Positions 1-12,630 of a DNA stretch of 64,000 nucleotides are shown here, piece after piece. A model generated the notes under the pieces. It was given only the letters and a program-made list of their open reading frames with translations. It made no database searches and was not told the DNA's origin. Position 1 is the first letter of the stretch; each line of letters opens with the position of its first letter. Source of the DNA: Cryptomeria japonica (Eukaryota > Streptophyta > Pinopsida > Cupressales > Cupressaceae). A program made the translations under genes and the position numbers. The DNA lies in the NCBI RefSeq assembly GCF_030272615.1, contig NC_081407.1, positions 439,049,230-439,113,229 of the forward strand. The letters run 5' to 3'.

Positions 1-278
1 TGGAGAAAAGAATTATGTACTTGACAAAATTGGAAGAGGAGAGGGAGTTGCTAGTGGATAGAATCTCGGAGCATCAGAGTCGAGTGAAGAGGATTTTTGA
101 CATGAGAGCTCGGCCAAGAGGTTTCCTAATAGGAGATGGCAAGTTTGATTCATTATGGAAAGGCCCTTTCAAGATCTGTGAAGCAGTGGGACAAAATGAT
201 TTCAGACTCAGCTACGTCGACGGAGCGATTATGCCCTATACCTACAATGGGAAAGATCTCAAGCTCTACAAATTGTAA
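1..278 (+). pseudogene. Ty3/Gypsy integrase C-terminal fragment
   Basis: The frame is open from the left edge to a TAA at 276-278 and has the look of the tail of a Gypsy pol polyprotein. It begins with a Glu/Arg-rich helix (KLEEERE, then HQSRVKR), followed by the RARPRGF segment and a GKFDSLWKGPF motif. That GKF-x-x-x-W-x-GPF pattern is the usual small beta-barrel of the integrase C-terminal domain, which helps bind DNA during integration. The ATG at 15 is internal; codons continue upstream, so the catalytic core lies outside the window. No chromodomain follows, unlike the two chromoviruses in this window, so a Tat/Athila type is more likely. The aORF downstream on the same strand probably belongs to the same element. 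Confidence 0.72.
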
Positions 279-1290
279 GTCCTATGATCAAGAGTTTTGT
301 ATATAGTAGCTTAGGTGTTCAGAGTTGTGAGTCACCTTATCCTTTCCCCTTTTTGTTTTTGGTCATGTGAAACTAGAGTTTGGGAGTTCTTTGCATTTTC
401 TTTTCTAAAATACAATCCCCAGTCAGAGCCAATGTTACTGCATCATTTATTCCTCATGATAAGAGCGAGTCATCCTTTAAGATTTTCAGTTGGAGTCCTA
501 ATCTTTCTTATGATACCTCGGTTCAAGTCCTTAGTATGTCTGTAAATCCTTTTTCAATCATAAAAGTCAAGTTTAGATAATTGGTTGAACTCTGTGAACA
601 CGTTGAACCATTTTGAACCAGGTTCAACAGGGTCATTTAGGTTCCTAGGTGTTCAGGGAGGTTTTTCATACTAATATTTTCTCTAAGTGTCTTGTAGCAG
701 CTCTCTAAAAGTTTCTTGTTCGGTGATATGTTACATTATTTCTCTCCAGGTTTTGAACTCATTGAACCAAGTTCAAGAGGTTCAAACATGTTCAACATGT
801 TCAATATAGCACAAGTGGTCAGCAGCTTGATATTATTTGTTTTCTTGGCAAAATTCTCCTTGAGCGCGGCGTACATCTTGAACTACTTGAACACCCATGA
901 AGTCTATTCAGGATGTTCATATGTGTTCAAAGTTGGTGGGTCCCATGGGTTTTAATGATTTGATGGTGCATTCATTGTCAAATATGAGGAGGTAGAACCA
1001 TGTCTTAAGTGACGTCAATCCTTGGTTTTTCAAAGAAAGTAATCATTTCCGGAACTGGCGGTTACTTCAAAAATGCCGCCATGCATTCAATGCATGCGTG
1101 CGATGTCTAATCCACAAACTCAACACACTCAAACTGAAAATTGGAATTATTGCATTCAATGTTACCATATCATTGCCTTCACTAATAAGGTATGAAGGAT
1201 TATTAGTACTCTGCATTTGTTCCTCGCTGCTGTGTCTTTCTTTTTCTTGGATAGGAGTCTTGTTTGCTGCTACTCATCGTCTAGTTGTTC
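279..1290. other. Spacer between Gypsy pol and aORF
   Basis: This spacer of about 1 kb separates the integrase tail from the accessory frame. Short open frames here show no family motif. The notable content is the hexamer array listed separately at 585-930. The length and position match the non-coding gap that some Tat-type elements have between pol and an extra ORF. I see no clear polypurine tract or LTR start, so I treat it as internal sequence of the same element. Confidence 0.5.
585..930. repeat. Array of TTGAAC/GTTCAA hexamers with about 9-bp phasing
   Basis: I count thirteen exact TTGAAC or GTTCAA hexamers, which are reverse complements of each other. They start at 585, 603, 613, 622, 753, 762, 771, 780, 790, 799, 878, 887 and 925. 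Within clusters the spacing is 9-10 bp. In 753-804 two TTGAAC copies are followed by four GTTCAA copies. The array lies between pol and the aORF, where an internal promoter or protein-binding site is conceivable, but no function can be shown from sequence. Confidence 0.7.
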
Positions 1291-4200
1291 AACTATGAAG
1301 GTGAGTCTTTTTCCTATCCTCTCCAGTGGTTTTTGCTTGCATTTTCTCTCTTACAGAAAGTTTTGTTGTAACTGATTTAGGCTTATTGTTTAAAATTATG
1401 AAGTCCACACTACATTTGTTTGAGAATGTTTTTAGCCTGGCATCCACTGAACCCATAGTTAGTGATACTGACCTAAAAGGGGAAAATATTGAGGTGTTGA
1501 AAGAGAGGGTGTTCAAGGGAATTGACAACTCTTTTGGTGTGGAGATTTTGAGTAGCAGTCTCGTAGAAGCTGCAACTTTTCCCCCAGCCATTCCTTGCCC
1601 AGAATTGATTCGGGAATGTATTGCTAGATATGACCCAATGTCTGAAACCATTAGGAGAGACAATGGTGAAACCCTTCTTGCCATAAATCATGAAGTAATT
1701 TCCTCAGTCATCAAGATACCTGATTACCAATTCTCCAACTTTTCTCCTGCTTAGTCAATCACCGAGTTCAATGCAGATAGAACCGGACACTCTAACAATG
1801 TAGCAAAATTCTGGTTGAAGGTTCCTCAAAGACGTGGTTCTAGGTTACCGAAGAATCCTAATAAGAATCACATGTTCCCTCACATTCATGACATAATTCT
1901 TTTGTTGCACCGAGCCAGAGGATCCGCTGAAGCTTATAGCTTCGATGACTGGATTTATTGCTACATGTAGCTGGTTTTAGAAGGGAAGCAATATTTGGAT
2001 TGGGCTGAATTGATTGCTGATTCAATGAGAGAACAACTGAGTTTGGCAAAATAGTTCAAACAGAACTTCTTTATGTCTTCATATCTCTTTTATTGTTTGG
2101 CTTGTGTTAAGGAGTTGGTTGGAATACCGAAACAGCTCACTGAGGAGGATGTTCCCGTATATGAGTTCTATCCCATTTTGCAAAAGGATAAAGCTTTACA
2201 GGATTTCAAAAGGGTGCACAATGCTTTTCTAGGTGATTTGTGTCATGAATTGAAGAATATGAAAGCCAAAAGAATCTTTGAAGATGCACAGACTTTGATA
2301 AAGAGATTTGGTAGTTTTTATATCCAGTTTCCATGCTTCTATTACATATGGGTAGGCGGCTTTGAAAAGGAGCCCTTCAAGCTCCCTCACTTCTATTCAG
2401 ATTGCTTTGTTCTGGCGGAGATATGCAGGCAACTAACCTCTGTAATCAAAATGGCATAGCCCAGGGACAAATGGGAAGGTCATTTTCCCATCCAGTTGGG
2501 CGTGTTGTCCTGTAGTTCAATGTCTGACGCTTTGAGTATAGGAGCAGACCTCAGGAATTTCAATTTTTCCCTATATCCTGAAAGGAAAGGTTTTGATAAT
2601 AAGGGATTTTCCCAAAGTCTTGGTCTAATGCCATACCTTCCCATGCCACAGTTAGAGGATTTCTGGGAAGATTTTACAGATGAACTTGAAGTATTCAAAA
2701 GGGGAAACATGAGATTGGTGTTAGAACAAGTTGTTTCATTGCAAATAAAGTTGGATACTAAGGGGCTCGAAGAGGATTATCTAGAGCTATTCGAACCATG
2801 GTACTTAGCCCATGCAAAAGTTGAAATGCCTCCAATTGACTGGGATGAAGAAGAGAAAGATGATATACAATTGAGGACCAAAGGAGTTTTGGAAAGGACC
2901 GTGGCATGGGTGGCCAATAAGAAAGCAATGAAATCAGGCGTTAAGTCTAATTCTGCGAGAAGTAATAAGGATCCTCTACCTTCACCAAAGCGTCTTTCTA
3001 ATAATGCTTCTATGCATGTTTGTGCAGGTAAGGATAACAAGTCACCCGAGCTTAGACATAGGTCTAATTCAACTTTGGATTTTTGCACTCCTCAGCATAC
3101 CGGGTCTCGAAGTGCCACTAAAAGAAAGATGGATCAGCAAAGGATACAGGGGTGAAAGATACCATTCTCGATGCTCAAATATTTGAAATTGAAGACTTGG
3201 ACGGTGGTGTTGCTAGTGCCCTGGACTCTCATATGGTGACTGTGGCTATGATGCCACCTTCCAAAATGATCGAAGGAACCACTGGTTCTAGTGCAACTCC
3301 TAAGTGGTTGACCACCTCGGTGAATAAAAAATGAAGTTTTCTTCCCGTGGCTATTCCGATTCAGGAAATGGTCATTAAGTACACAAAGAAGAATCCAAAG
3401 CCGAAAAGGTTCAAGACTGTCGCTCGCCTGGACAATGATGAGGGAACTGAAAAATGGGTTGCTTAAATCGCCTCATATAAACCCAAGGATGAAAACAACG
3501 AGGCTAGCCCCGATGATTTCGAGGTCACAAAAGGTGGCATTGGGAAACATGAGTATAGATATAGACAATCATTTCTTGCAGGTATCGGCAAAGAAATTGC
3601 TCACTAAGTCGAAGAACCTGATGGGCGAGAAAAGAGAGAACTAAAGCAACACATAAACATTTTGGCCCAATTCATCAATAGTATTGGTTGCCTTGGGGCA
3701 CTCCCAATATCTCATGCTACAGAGAACTTCGATCCAACTTCACCGGAAAAAAAAAAGCTAATGAGCCAAGAGTATTGTTGAAGCTGTGGAGAAATGGATT
3801 GAGGGAATAATCAAGGATGAAGAGAAGTACATTACCAACTCCCAGAGGCTATGCGATGAAATACAGGGCCTTATTGCCGAAGTTCAAAATCATCTTGTGC
3901 CGTGGGAGAAGGAGGAGCACAAATGGTAGAATATCTTGCCTTTGTTTGCCAAAATAGAAGAATATGGAGTTACCAGGTTTTTGATAGAACACTCAATCAA
4001 GCTGGTGGCGGATGAATGTCAGCTTTTTGTGCTGAAGAAAACCATAATGTGGCGAGTGCTTACCTTCAAGTCTATGATCACCGATGCAAAGACCTCTATT
4101 TATGAACTCTGGGTTCTCTAGTGCAACATAGTTAATGATAACAAGGTGGTTAACCCTGACCATGATAGGTAGTTGGGAATTTGTGGGTTGAGCACACAGG

Positions 4201-4487
4201 ATGCAATCAGGTCTTTCCGGATGAACATGGAGAAAATCAAGGCCAAGGGTAATTTCACTCCAGAAGATATAACCAGGGTGGCTAGGATTGAGTCTATGAC
4301 TTTCATTGGAAATGATCAACTGTCGAAACATTCTAAAAAGATGGTGAAGCACCTGTGGAATAAGAAGGCAGCAAAGGCGAAGCTCAACGCGATGAAAGTT
4401 CCAAACTAATCCATTGTTCAAGAACTCACAACCGCTCACGACGCCCGCAAAAGTGAAGAGGATGATAATGATGGAAAAGTGGCATAA
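1290..4487 (+). pseudogene. Decayed accessory ORF (aORF), Gypsy-associated, unknown family
   Basis: A coding-like frame runs about 3.2 kb downstream of the integrase tail. Frame 1326-3155 carries in-frame stops at 1752, 1968, 2052 and 2457. It then shifts frame near 3150 and again at the A-run near 3750, and ends in an acidic tail (SEEDDNDGK) with TAA at 4485-4487. Several stops are TAG or TAA where Gln would fit. The N-terminal part (about 1399-2460) is globular, with PELIREC and NHEVISSV motifs. The middle (2950-3150) is basic and Ser-rich. The C-terminal part (3780-4400) is helical and charged. A minus-strand frame at 7640-11911 has the same order and a similar PxLIRE...EVI block. It could be a captured host gene or a Tat-type extra ORF. 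I do not recognise a function; the start is uncertain. Confidence 0.55.
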
Positions 4488-5388
4488 TGCATTGATTCAG
4501 GCCTGGTTCCCTTTATTCTTGTAATTTCTCATGGTTATGCAAAGACTTCGGGACATCTTTCCCAAAAATACTTCTTGTTGGTTTCATAACTATTTACGGG
4601 GGAGGTCGAGTTTTCAGGGAGACCTCCCCTGTTCTAAAACTATAAATCAAGAAAAGATAGATAGTATGGGGGTTAGTTTTTGTGACCAATTTTTGGTTTT
4701 TCCCTCTGTTTTGTGTATTTTCTATTTTGTAGAAGGAAGAATCAGACTACTAAATCTGGAATGGAAAAGATTTATACATGTATTTTTGTGCCTTTGTTGC
4801 ATAAGAATATATATATATAGAATGATCATACTATTCTTGGGAAAAGGAAAATTTGTGTGTTTTGAATCTGTGTAGATACATGTCTTTGCATATGTTTATC
4901 TAATCAAATAACAGTAAGGATCTTTCCATTGCAGAAAATTATTATTCTTCTAATATTCCTTCCTTTGAGTGTTTGTTTACTTCTAGAGAAGATTCATGTT
5001 TTAGGACAGATTTAGTTTCTTAAATCTGTTCATTCTTTATTAAACCTGTGAAAATGGTGTACTGAACTTTGTTTCAGTTGCTGTCATCTCATATATTGAA
5101 AAGATAGGAAAAATTGCTTTCTTCTTTTTAGGAAACATGTGCGAAATATCGGCCTCTCATCTAAGAATGAAGTAGGCAGCCTTACATGCTTTCGGGTTAA
5201 AAGCTACTATTCAAATTAAATAGTTTAAAGCATTCCTTGAAGAACTAAAATAGGGAGCTGTACCTATGAAAAATTCAGAGGGAAGTGGTTTATACAACAC
5301 TTACCCAACTGTTTAGTAGAACACTTGTCCTTAAAAGACAGATTTCAAAATTGATCATTTTAAAAAGGGACAAATCTGTTCACTTACA
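4488..5388. other. Non-coding stretch after the aORF, possible 3' end or LTR of the first Gypsy element
   Basis: No coding signal is seen. Two G-rich runs (around 4599 and 4667) could be polypurine tracts preceding a 3' LTR, but I find no second LTR copy in the window to prove it. A stretch around 4800 is a short AT dinucleotide run. The junction with the next repeat is near 5389, where similarity to the sequence at 50087 begins. Confidence 0.35.
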
Positions 5389-5678
5389 CAAATGAAGCAA
5401 ATCGGGCTATCAAATCAATCTAAACCTATCAATCATGGTTTTCTATCAATCACTGAGTTCAATCAAACTATGTTAAGCTCTTCATCAGAAATTAAATCGG
5501 TTTCTTAGAGCTAATATATCCAATCAAATCAAATCAATCAATCGTTTATCCTATCAATCAACATTATCAAATCAGTCAATCAAGTACCTGTTCATTACAA
5601 TTGCGCTTCAAAATGTCTAAATGTAATCATCAAAGTGAATTTTAACATGAACAACATCAAACAAATTCATTTGAAACA

Positions 5679-5973
5679 CAAGCACTAATCTTTTTAACAA
5701 AAGTGTTATTCTATTCAACACGGGTGCTAAATCGAACATATGCGTGAACATTTTTCTCACAAGCGCTAAACCTTGGAACAAAAGCGTGAAACAATCAAAC
5801 GCGTTGCCCTAAACATCAAATGCGTAAACACTAAAAGCAAAAGTGCTGACAAAACAAAAGCACTAACATTCATCACAAATGCGCTAAGAAAATAAGCATA
5901 TGTGCTAAAAATATCAGATGCGCTAACTTTTCATGCAAAAGTGCTAACAAATTAAACAAAACCGCTAACCAAA
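5679..5973 (+). repeat. GCGCTAA-type short tandem array, fragment copy
   Basis: About fourteen degenerate units of the form AAA-GCGCTAA recur at roughly 20-21 bp. Variants are GTGCTAA and GCACTAA, which are what CpG deamination would give from GCGCTAA. The array is homologous to 50371-50665 and lies in the same position relative to the LTR. Confidence 0.75.
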
Positions 5974-6481
5974 GATACTGAAAATCACAAAAATTCAAAA
6001 TAGCCAAAAATGCGCCAAACAAACATGAAAATTTGTATGACAAGTTGCAAACTAGCTCGGTATAAGGTACATACCGAATATCCACACTCAGAAGGTCATT
6101 GATATCATTGAACACGCTCTAATCGATGGTTCTCCAACGGGATCACCATTTTTCCACCTCACCAAGATAATTTCTTCACAAGTTGTAAACGATGCAAATG
6201 AAATTAAAATTAACTTTGGTTAATTTTATATTTACTATTTGGAAGGGTAATTAATGTTATTCAATGGGGCAATTATATTTATTTTTAAAAATAAATTTAA
6301 TCGAAGGACCTTTTCAATTATTGTGAGATCAATCGCTTATCCAAATTTTTAAACAGTTTCACGATCAATCTCCCGAAGAGGCACACAATCAGGATTTTCA
6401 ATCTTCATTAGGCACATTATCGAGACTTGATTTAATCTTTGAAACAATGTTGTCTTGACATCATTTCAAAGAGTGGCAAAA

Positions 6482-6940
6482 TGTATACACATAAAAATGG
6501 CTATGAGCAATTAAATAAATATTTTATATTTTTTTAATAATTATTCTTCTATTAAATAGTTAATTTGAAAAGATTAATTTATTTAATTCATTTCATGTCT
6601 TTTTATTAGTTAATTTAATTGAAATATATTAATTAATTCATTTATCCTATTCCTCTAATTAATTAAATATCTAAATATTTAATTATTTCCTCCAATCATT
6701 TGAATATCTAATATTTAATGATTATTCTTCTATCCTATAGTCTCAAATATTAAATAATTTCTAAATTATTTAAATCCCTTTTCCAACTCACCTTCCATCT
6801 CCACGTCATCTTTCCTTTGCCAACTCATCAAACATGTGGCTAAAGATATTAATATTTCTTAAATATTAATTCATCATTTATCTCCAACCTCCAAATTTAA
6901 TGAAATATTGTGTACGTATACATATTTCTTAAATTTTCTT
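6482..6940 (+). repeat. Truncated LTR of the Tat-like family
   Basis: It starts with TGTATACACATAAAAATGG and follows the first 460 bp of the LTRs at 27904 and 52420, including the TTAAATATCTAAATATTTAAT-rich segment. The TATA-box region and the 3' two thirds are missing, so the LTR is broken rather than complete. Confidence 0.82.
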
Positions 6941-7640
6941 AAATCTTTGACACACTAACAACTACTCCTATTACATAAATGTAAAAGGTGAAATAAGAAT
7001 ATAAAAGGTGAAATAAGAATGATTTTGAAAATGTAAATTTTATCAGTGCCAATCTTGGGTAAACTGAGTCCAATCTGCAAACAATCAATATTGCTTATGA
7101 TATGCACTCAATAACCACTTTCGACATCTTATGACTTGAATAATATAATTAGAAAATCATTACATTATGAGTAACACTTCAATCATACACACATTGCAGT
7201 ATCTTTGAAAACAAACTTTAACCCTTTCATGAAAATAGATGCAGATTCAAAATCACACATTCCTACTTGAGGAAGAAAATGTCATCAACACAAAAAATTC
7301 ATACAACATGTGGACACGAAGGGTAAAAGAACCTAGAAAATAATCTTCTTCTTTAATTAATACATAGAAAATGTGTACATACATCATAATAGTGGACTTT
7401 TGCATAAAGGAAATATTCACTTTTTGTATTCCTTTACTAGCCTCTGTTATATTCTAGTTGAAAAAATTTCAGAATCCCTTCACACTGGCCCTGAATTCCC
7501 TTTTATAATAATAAGGGGGAAAACAAACTTCAAGCCAAGTGTGACACATGTCAAAATTTCACTAGTTACATATTATAGAATGCTACAAAGTAGCTCAGGA
7601 CAAGCCTTGTGTGCAGATTTTCATGACTCATTTATTGCAA
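6941..7640. other. Unassigned AT-rich spacer
   Basis: No family motif is seen on either strand. A 20-bp unit with core AAAAGGTGAAATAAGAAT is duplicated in tandem at about 6983-7022. The short + strand frame at 7373-7678 has no recognisable motif. The far end joins the C-terminal side of the minus-strand aORF. Confidence 0.4.
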
Positions 7641-10600
7641 TATCTGCAAGGATTGCATCTGGAGAGTTGTATCCCTGATGAATTCAATTAGGTGGTCCAT
7701 TCTATACTTGTACTTACTATGATGGGGGTTTGGGTTTTGAATCTGGAGGAGGTGCACTTGGATAAATACGAGGTAGTTGAGTGCTCCAATCAACTTGCCA
7801 AAATTGGTAACCTGCACGGGAATGACAAAAAGAAGCATAACAAAATGGATATAGCCTTAATTACTCTTCATCCTTGGGCTAATCCTCCTCTAAAGAGCAA
7901 TACTTTTTGTGCCATGCATCAACCTCATTGACTTTCCAAACAAAATATTTTAAACCCTACAATCTATTCATTGCCTCCTTTATTTTGGGGGTCGGCATGG
8001 TAGCAGTTTCCAATGTGAACCTTTGATACAGATAATCCACATCGATGATTTTGTCAATAATCAAATGGTATGTATTCTCCTGATTGGGCTCACTGGTTAA
8101 TGCATCCAGGACTACATTAATTGTTTCTCTGAAATCATCCTTCCATTTGATAAGATCTTTCACTTGCCCATAATTCATCAAAATTGTGGGGATATCCCAC
8201 TTTTGCAGGCCCTTAAATGACCCAATCTTCTCAATCAATATTTTTCTTTCTTCTCCCACGTGGGGGAGCACTTTGATTATCAAATTTTAATTTTTCTATG
8301 TAGACCCCACATTTTGGGGTGCCTTGGGATCATATTTTACCTCCAAAAGAATTTCCTTCAATTGTTGTGCCCTTAGGAACCAAGTGAGCCTGACAGGTTG
8401 AAAGAATGAAATAATTTCATCTAATTGGTCACATAATTGACACCAAAGAATAGGAGGCATGGACTTTCACCAACCTGTTCAAAACCCTGTTTGAAATGTG
8501 CACAATTGTTGATTTTTTTATTTCAAAATAATTTTTATCTACCTCCTCTTTCATCCTTTGCAATTCTTCTTTCTTTTTTTCTAATTCTTCTAGCTTGGGC
8601 CCTGTTGAAAACGTCGAGTCTCTTTTTGCCAGCTCAACCTTTAATCTAATAGTTTCAACAAACAACCTATCATGGTCTTTCGTGAGAGCAACATGCAAGG
8701 CCTTGAACCTCTCGTGCCTTTTCTCTTCCTCCTCTACAGCCAATTTAGCAAAATGAGCCACATGCATTGAAATGGTGGCAACTTCTAATGCACTTGTATC
8801 TGCCAAAGTTCTAACAACTGCATCACTGACTCTCCTGCAATACCATGGGCTTATCAGTATTTGAGGCCTTTTCCCATATTGAAAATTCCCTTATGTTGGG
8901 GTTGACCCCCAACCCATGTTCTCCAAATTCTTGTGCATATATTGGGTCCTCTTGCCTCATGACTTGGTCTAGAATAAAGATTTTTTCTAAATCCCACCTG
9001 GGTATCAATCATATGCCATTGTTTTTTACTAACTTCCTTGCTTCCTAAGGGGTGCACTTAATATTATTCTTATAAAACACTTGTTTCTCCTCCTGAGATA
9101 AATCTTTCAATTTCTCGCAACCAAAAAGATTTGAATTCGTCTCTGTTAATGAAGTCATCATCGTACATGAATTGTCTGGAAGCTATTATTATTTCATCAG
9201 TGAATTCTTCTTCAGGGATGACACTAGGGATGCCCTATCCAAGTCCATTAACACCTTTGCAGCCTCATTTTCTTTGAAAGCCTCATGAGGAGGGGAAGGT
9301 TGTGACACACTAGAGTCAATTTATTCTTCCATAACATCAAAAAAATCTGAAATTTTTGCCTCTCCCTTTTCAACCCTCCTTGGTGATTCAGCACTTGGTT
9401 ATTTCTCTTTTTGGAGACCCTGTTGGGGAGAATATTGTGTAGATTCCTTTGTCAAAAATTTATTCACTTATCTTTAGTGGTAGCAGGAGGATTGTATGTA
9501 GGCCTCTCCTCAATTCCTCTATCTAGTTGCTTAGCCTGCCTCCTGGCTAATTCACTTGTTATTAATTCATCAAAAGTTCTGAATTTGCATGTCATTCTAG
9601 AAAATTCATTCTGGAGATTTTCCAAAAACCCAAGTCAGGGTCTTCTTCTCTTCTCTCCCTCTCTAATTTATTCAAATACTCCCACTTTCTTCTTCTTTGT
9701 AGGGATTAAGATGGGCCAAAATTTCTAATTAGGTCTTCTCTCTCATTATAGTGATGAGAGAAACCCCTCACCTTCAATTTGTTAACCCTCACATCATTGA
9801 TGTAGCCCTCTAGATCAAAATGCTTGGTCTGACTAACCTTGAGACTATAAGTATTCACAACAAAATTTCTCAAGGGTATCACACCCCACAGTGAATTAAT
9901 TGTATTTTGTTACTTGGGGGAGATGTCCTCCCTTTTTCTCTATCCTTATCTTATCTTTCTCCATACACAACAATTTCCATATTAACTCTATGAATGCGAG
10001 CCTTTGAGAAATGGTGATGTGTAGCATGTGGGGTGCTTGATTGCATCCATACACTTTGCTTAGTGTACAATTAGAATAGAAGAAGAAGTCCCCAAACTTG
10101 TGGGAAAATGTTGTCTCGGGATATAAAACATTTTCTACCCTTGCACTTCTTACTCTCAAGACTTTTATTATTTCATTTGGGAGCCTTGGAAGATTGAACC
10201 CACACATTCCCAAAACTCTCATGACAAAGAAATCAAAGAATGTTTTATAATCTGAATACTTGGACCCCTTGTCCCATACTTGGGTCCATCTCTACACCGA
10301 CCATCTTGCATTTGTCCTCGGATCAAAAATCTTTACCTCCAAAGAATCATCCCATCCGGTCCTATTCTAGTAAAGAATTAAATGACATAACAAAGAGTAA
10401 TGTTTGAAATTTAATCCTTCCTTAAGATTCTTTGTATTTATTAACTCCTCATGCAACTTTTCTTGAATGATTGTGGCAAATTCATAAAAATCATTGGTGT
10501 CTGAATATTGTATTTTTATAGCCATCATCATGAATTATATAGGCATTAGTGTCAACCCACAATCTTCACCCAAAATATGGTATAAAGCATAATATTTTTT

Positions 10601-11911
10601 TGTAAAATAATCTTCAAAGGAGGTCAGGCTGAATGGCTCCTTTTTAGAATCTAAAATATAACTTTTCCCTCCCTTATGCAATTTCCTCAAGAAGAGAGGT
10701 AGCACCTTCTTTCTATAAAACCCCTTCTTGGCAAAGTATTCCCTTGTTAATCTTATTTTATCAATGCTATTAAGGGAACTCCCATCAAAGTCAAAACATT
10801 GTATTATGACTTCTTTAGTTATATCCACTAAAACATGGCCACTTGTTGTCTTCACACTCATACTTGCAGGGTAATATTTCATAAGGATCTCTCTGATTAA
10901 CAAGGGCTCAACAAACACATTTGGATCCACTAATTTTCCCAAATTAAGCCTCCAAGGGTTTGACACTGGGATTGGTTTATCTCTATTTTTATAGAAATAG
11001 TAGAATATATCCAACCCTCGGTCATTTGTGTACCCATCCTTGCATCCAGATTCATGGTCATTGAATGCATTCTTAAGGTTCTCCTACATGGTTGAACCCT
11101 GGAAAACCTTAAGGAGATCTTAATGAAGACCCATCACTTCCCTCTTTTGTCTTTGCTCCATTTCCTCTAATTGTTTCTCCACTTCCTTAGCAACTTATTT
11201 TGTTGATTGTGTTGGGGAAAGTGGGGTTGAGGCCTATGTGGGTTGATATGGTTGAGTAGGAGCTTGTTTCTCCTCTTTAGAATCCTTCTTGGGTTTCTTT
11301 ACAGCTTTAGGTGTGGCCTTTCTAACAAGAGTTTTTCTTTTCTTAGGCCCTGAAACCTCTTCATGTGGGTTTGAATCCTTGGCCTGAGGGTACTCTGCGG
11401 GAAAAGCTTATGCAGATGAGTTTTTAGTGGAGGCCTTGATAGAATCCCCCCTTCTCTTTTGGGGTGGCTTCCTAACCTACAGGGGAGGGCTTGGGTCATG
11501 AGATGATTCATCGCGTGATGAGACAACAATTGTCTTCTTTGATGCCCTCTTTATTTTGGGTTGAGGAGGATTCTCTTTTAGAGGGACATTTGGTTCAACC
11601 TCAGAGGATACTTGTGGGGTTATTGCAGGGGTGGATTCAATGACTGGCGTGTTTCCAATTTCATGCAATGGGTGGACCAAGGTCAATGGGATGGCATGTG
11701 TGATTCCAGGCATTGAAGAGCCTGACCCCACACTAGGAGCTTTTGTGGTGGATGAGGATGGGGTATTCTCAGAAGGAGAGGCCATTGCAACACTTTTTAA
11801 ACAAGTAAATATAGTGAAAACTACTAAAACAAACCCTTCCTGCACAATTAGGGCACATTTATGGCTTAATTTCTCCCTAAGACCCCGCACACAATCACAA
11901 TTCCTTTTCAA
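7640..11911 (-). pseudogene. Decayed accessory ORF on minus strand, related to the 1290-4487 frame
   Basis: Reading leftwards from about 11911, frames at 11911-11477, 11014-10535, 10222-9896 and 8806-8429 share one phase, broken by stops. Pieces at 9008-8823 and 8283-7957 are in other phases, so at least two frameshifts exist. Order: a Pro/Ser/Thr-rich, then Lys-rich disordered N-terminus; a globular block at 11014-10535 with PLLIREI, KEVI and FDFDGSSLN; a second globular block at 10222-9896; a coiled coil rich in Glu/Lys (8806-8429); and a helical C-terminus. The IRE...KEVI block and overall order resemble the + strand aORF, suggesting one ancient family. It may be an extra ORF of a Gypsy element whose pol is not seen here. 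No function can be assigned, and the start is uncertain. Confidence 0.55.
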
Positions 11912-12630
11912 AATGTAGAGGAATGGTTTGGAATTAACTTACTGGTTTTTTGGAGGCAATTAGCAACTCTAAATTCTCGAGGGATGCACTGGTTTTCCTT
12001 TGCTCACTCTTAATTCGCTCAGGTTGCTTCTTGAATGTAGGTTATGTGACAATGGCCTCAAATTTTTCTCTCAAGGTGCATAGATTAATCACCATTAATT
12101 CATACGTGCACAGTGCAGTGGGTTGGTGGCCTCAAAATTTAAACTTGATTGTTGTACCGCAAGGGAACGACTAAGATTTCTTCTTGACATCCTTTCACTA
12201 CTAACATGGTGAGTTATAATCACCTTTGGTCACCTTCACTTTTGAAAATTTCTCCATCCCTCATATTTTATTTTTGCGGGATATTGGGGAGGTCCATATT
12301 CTTTTTCTTTTGCTGCCCCGCATCACCTTTTAAGGTCAATTTTTACCCATGCAGAGTAAATTATTCTTTATCTTTTGATTCCCCTCGTTGTCTTGCAAAG
12401 TGTTCATTTCAGTTGTTTGAAAGAGTCGTCTTCCCTCTATTTTATCTTGTTCTCTGTCACTACGGGATGTCAAGATTTACTAGTTCACTTCCCTTGTTTA
12501 CCCCGCAACATCACCCACAAGCCAACTTTACCCATGCGAGATAAGCATTCTTCTTTTCTTCTAAGACTCCCACTATCTTGTGTATTTCTTTGCCTTGCCT
12601 TCGCATGCAAAGGCTTCCTTTATTGATAAC
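11912..12630. other. Non-coding sequence with CCCGCA/TGCGAG short motifs
   Basis: No coding signal is found. From about 12290 the text becomes pyrimidine-rich and carries recurring CCCCGCA and CCATGCGAG words, similar in style to the region at 55879-56920. Together with 23721-23985 and 55879 onward it probably formed one continuous older locus before two retrotransposons landed in it. The last five bases (12626-12630, ATAAC) are the target duplication of the next element. Confidence 0.45.

Larger units (their letters stand above)
5389..6940 (+). mobile_element. 3' fragment of the Tat-like element family (internal end plus partial LTR)
   Basis: This stretch matches 50087-52875 of the large Tat-like element in order. 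It has the AATCAATC-rich region, the GCGCTAA array, the block before the LTR (6070-6481), and then the first 460 bp of the LTR from the TGTATACAC start at 6482. In this copy no solo LTR is inserted at the GGTAC site (about 6067), which shows the empty target for the insertion at 50768-52001. The LTR similarity stops near 6940, so this copy is truncated. The GAG-rich run before 6482 is the decayed polypurine tract. No coding sequence is retained. Confidence 0.8.

Noticed and set aside
1294-1326. AAG/GTGAGT followed by a CTCTCCAG at the aORF start, like an intron
   Set aside because: The enclosed span would be only about 25 bases, far too short for a plant intron.
7373-7678. 101-codon + strand open frame
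   Set aside because: No motif is seen and it borders the decayed minus-strand aORF; most likely chance.
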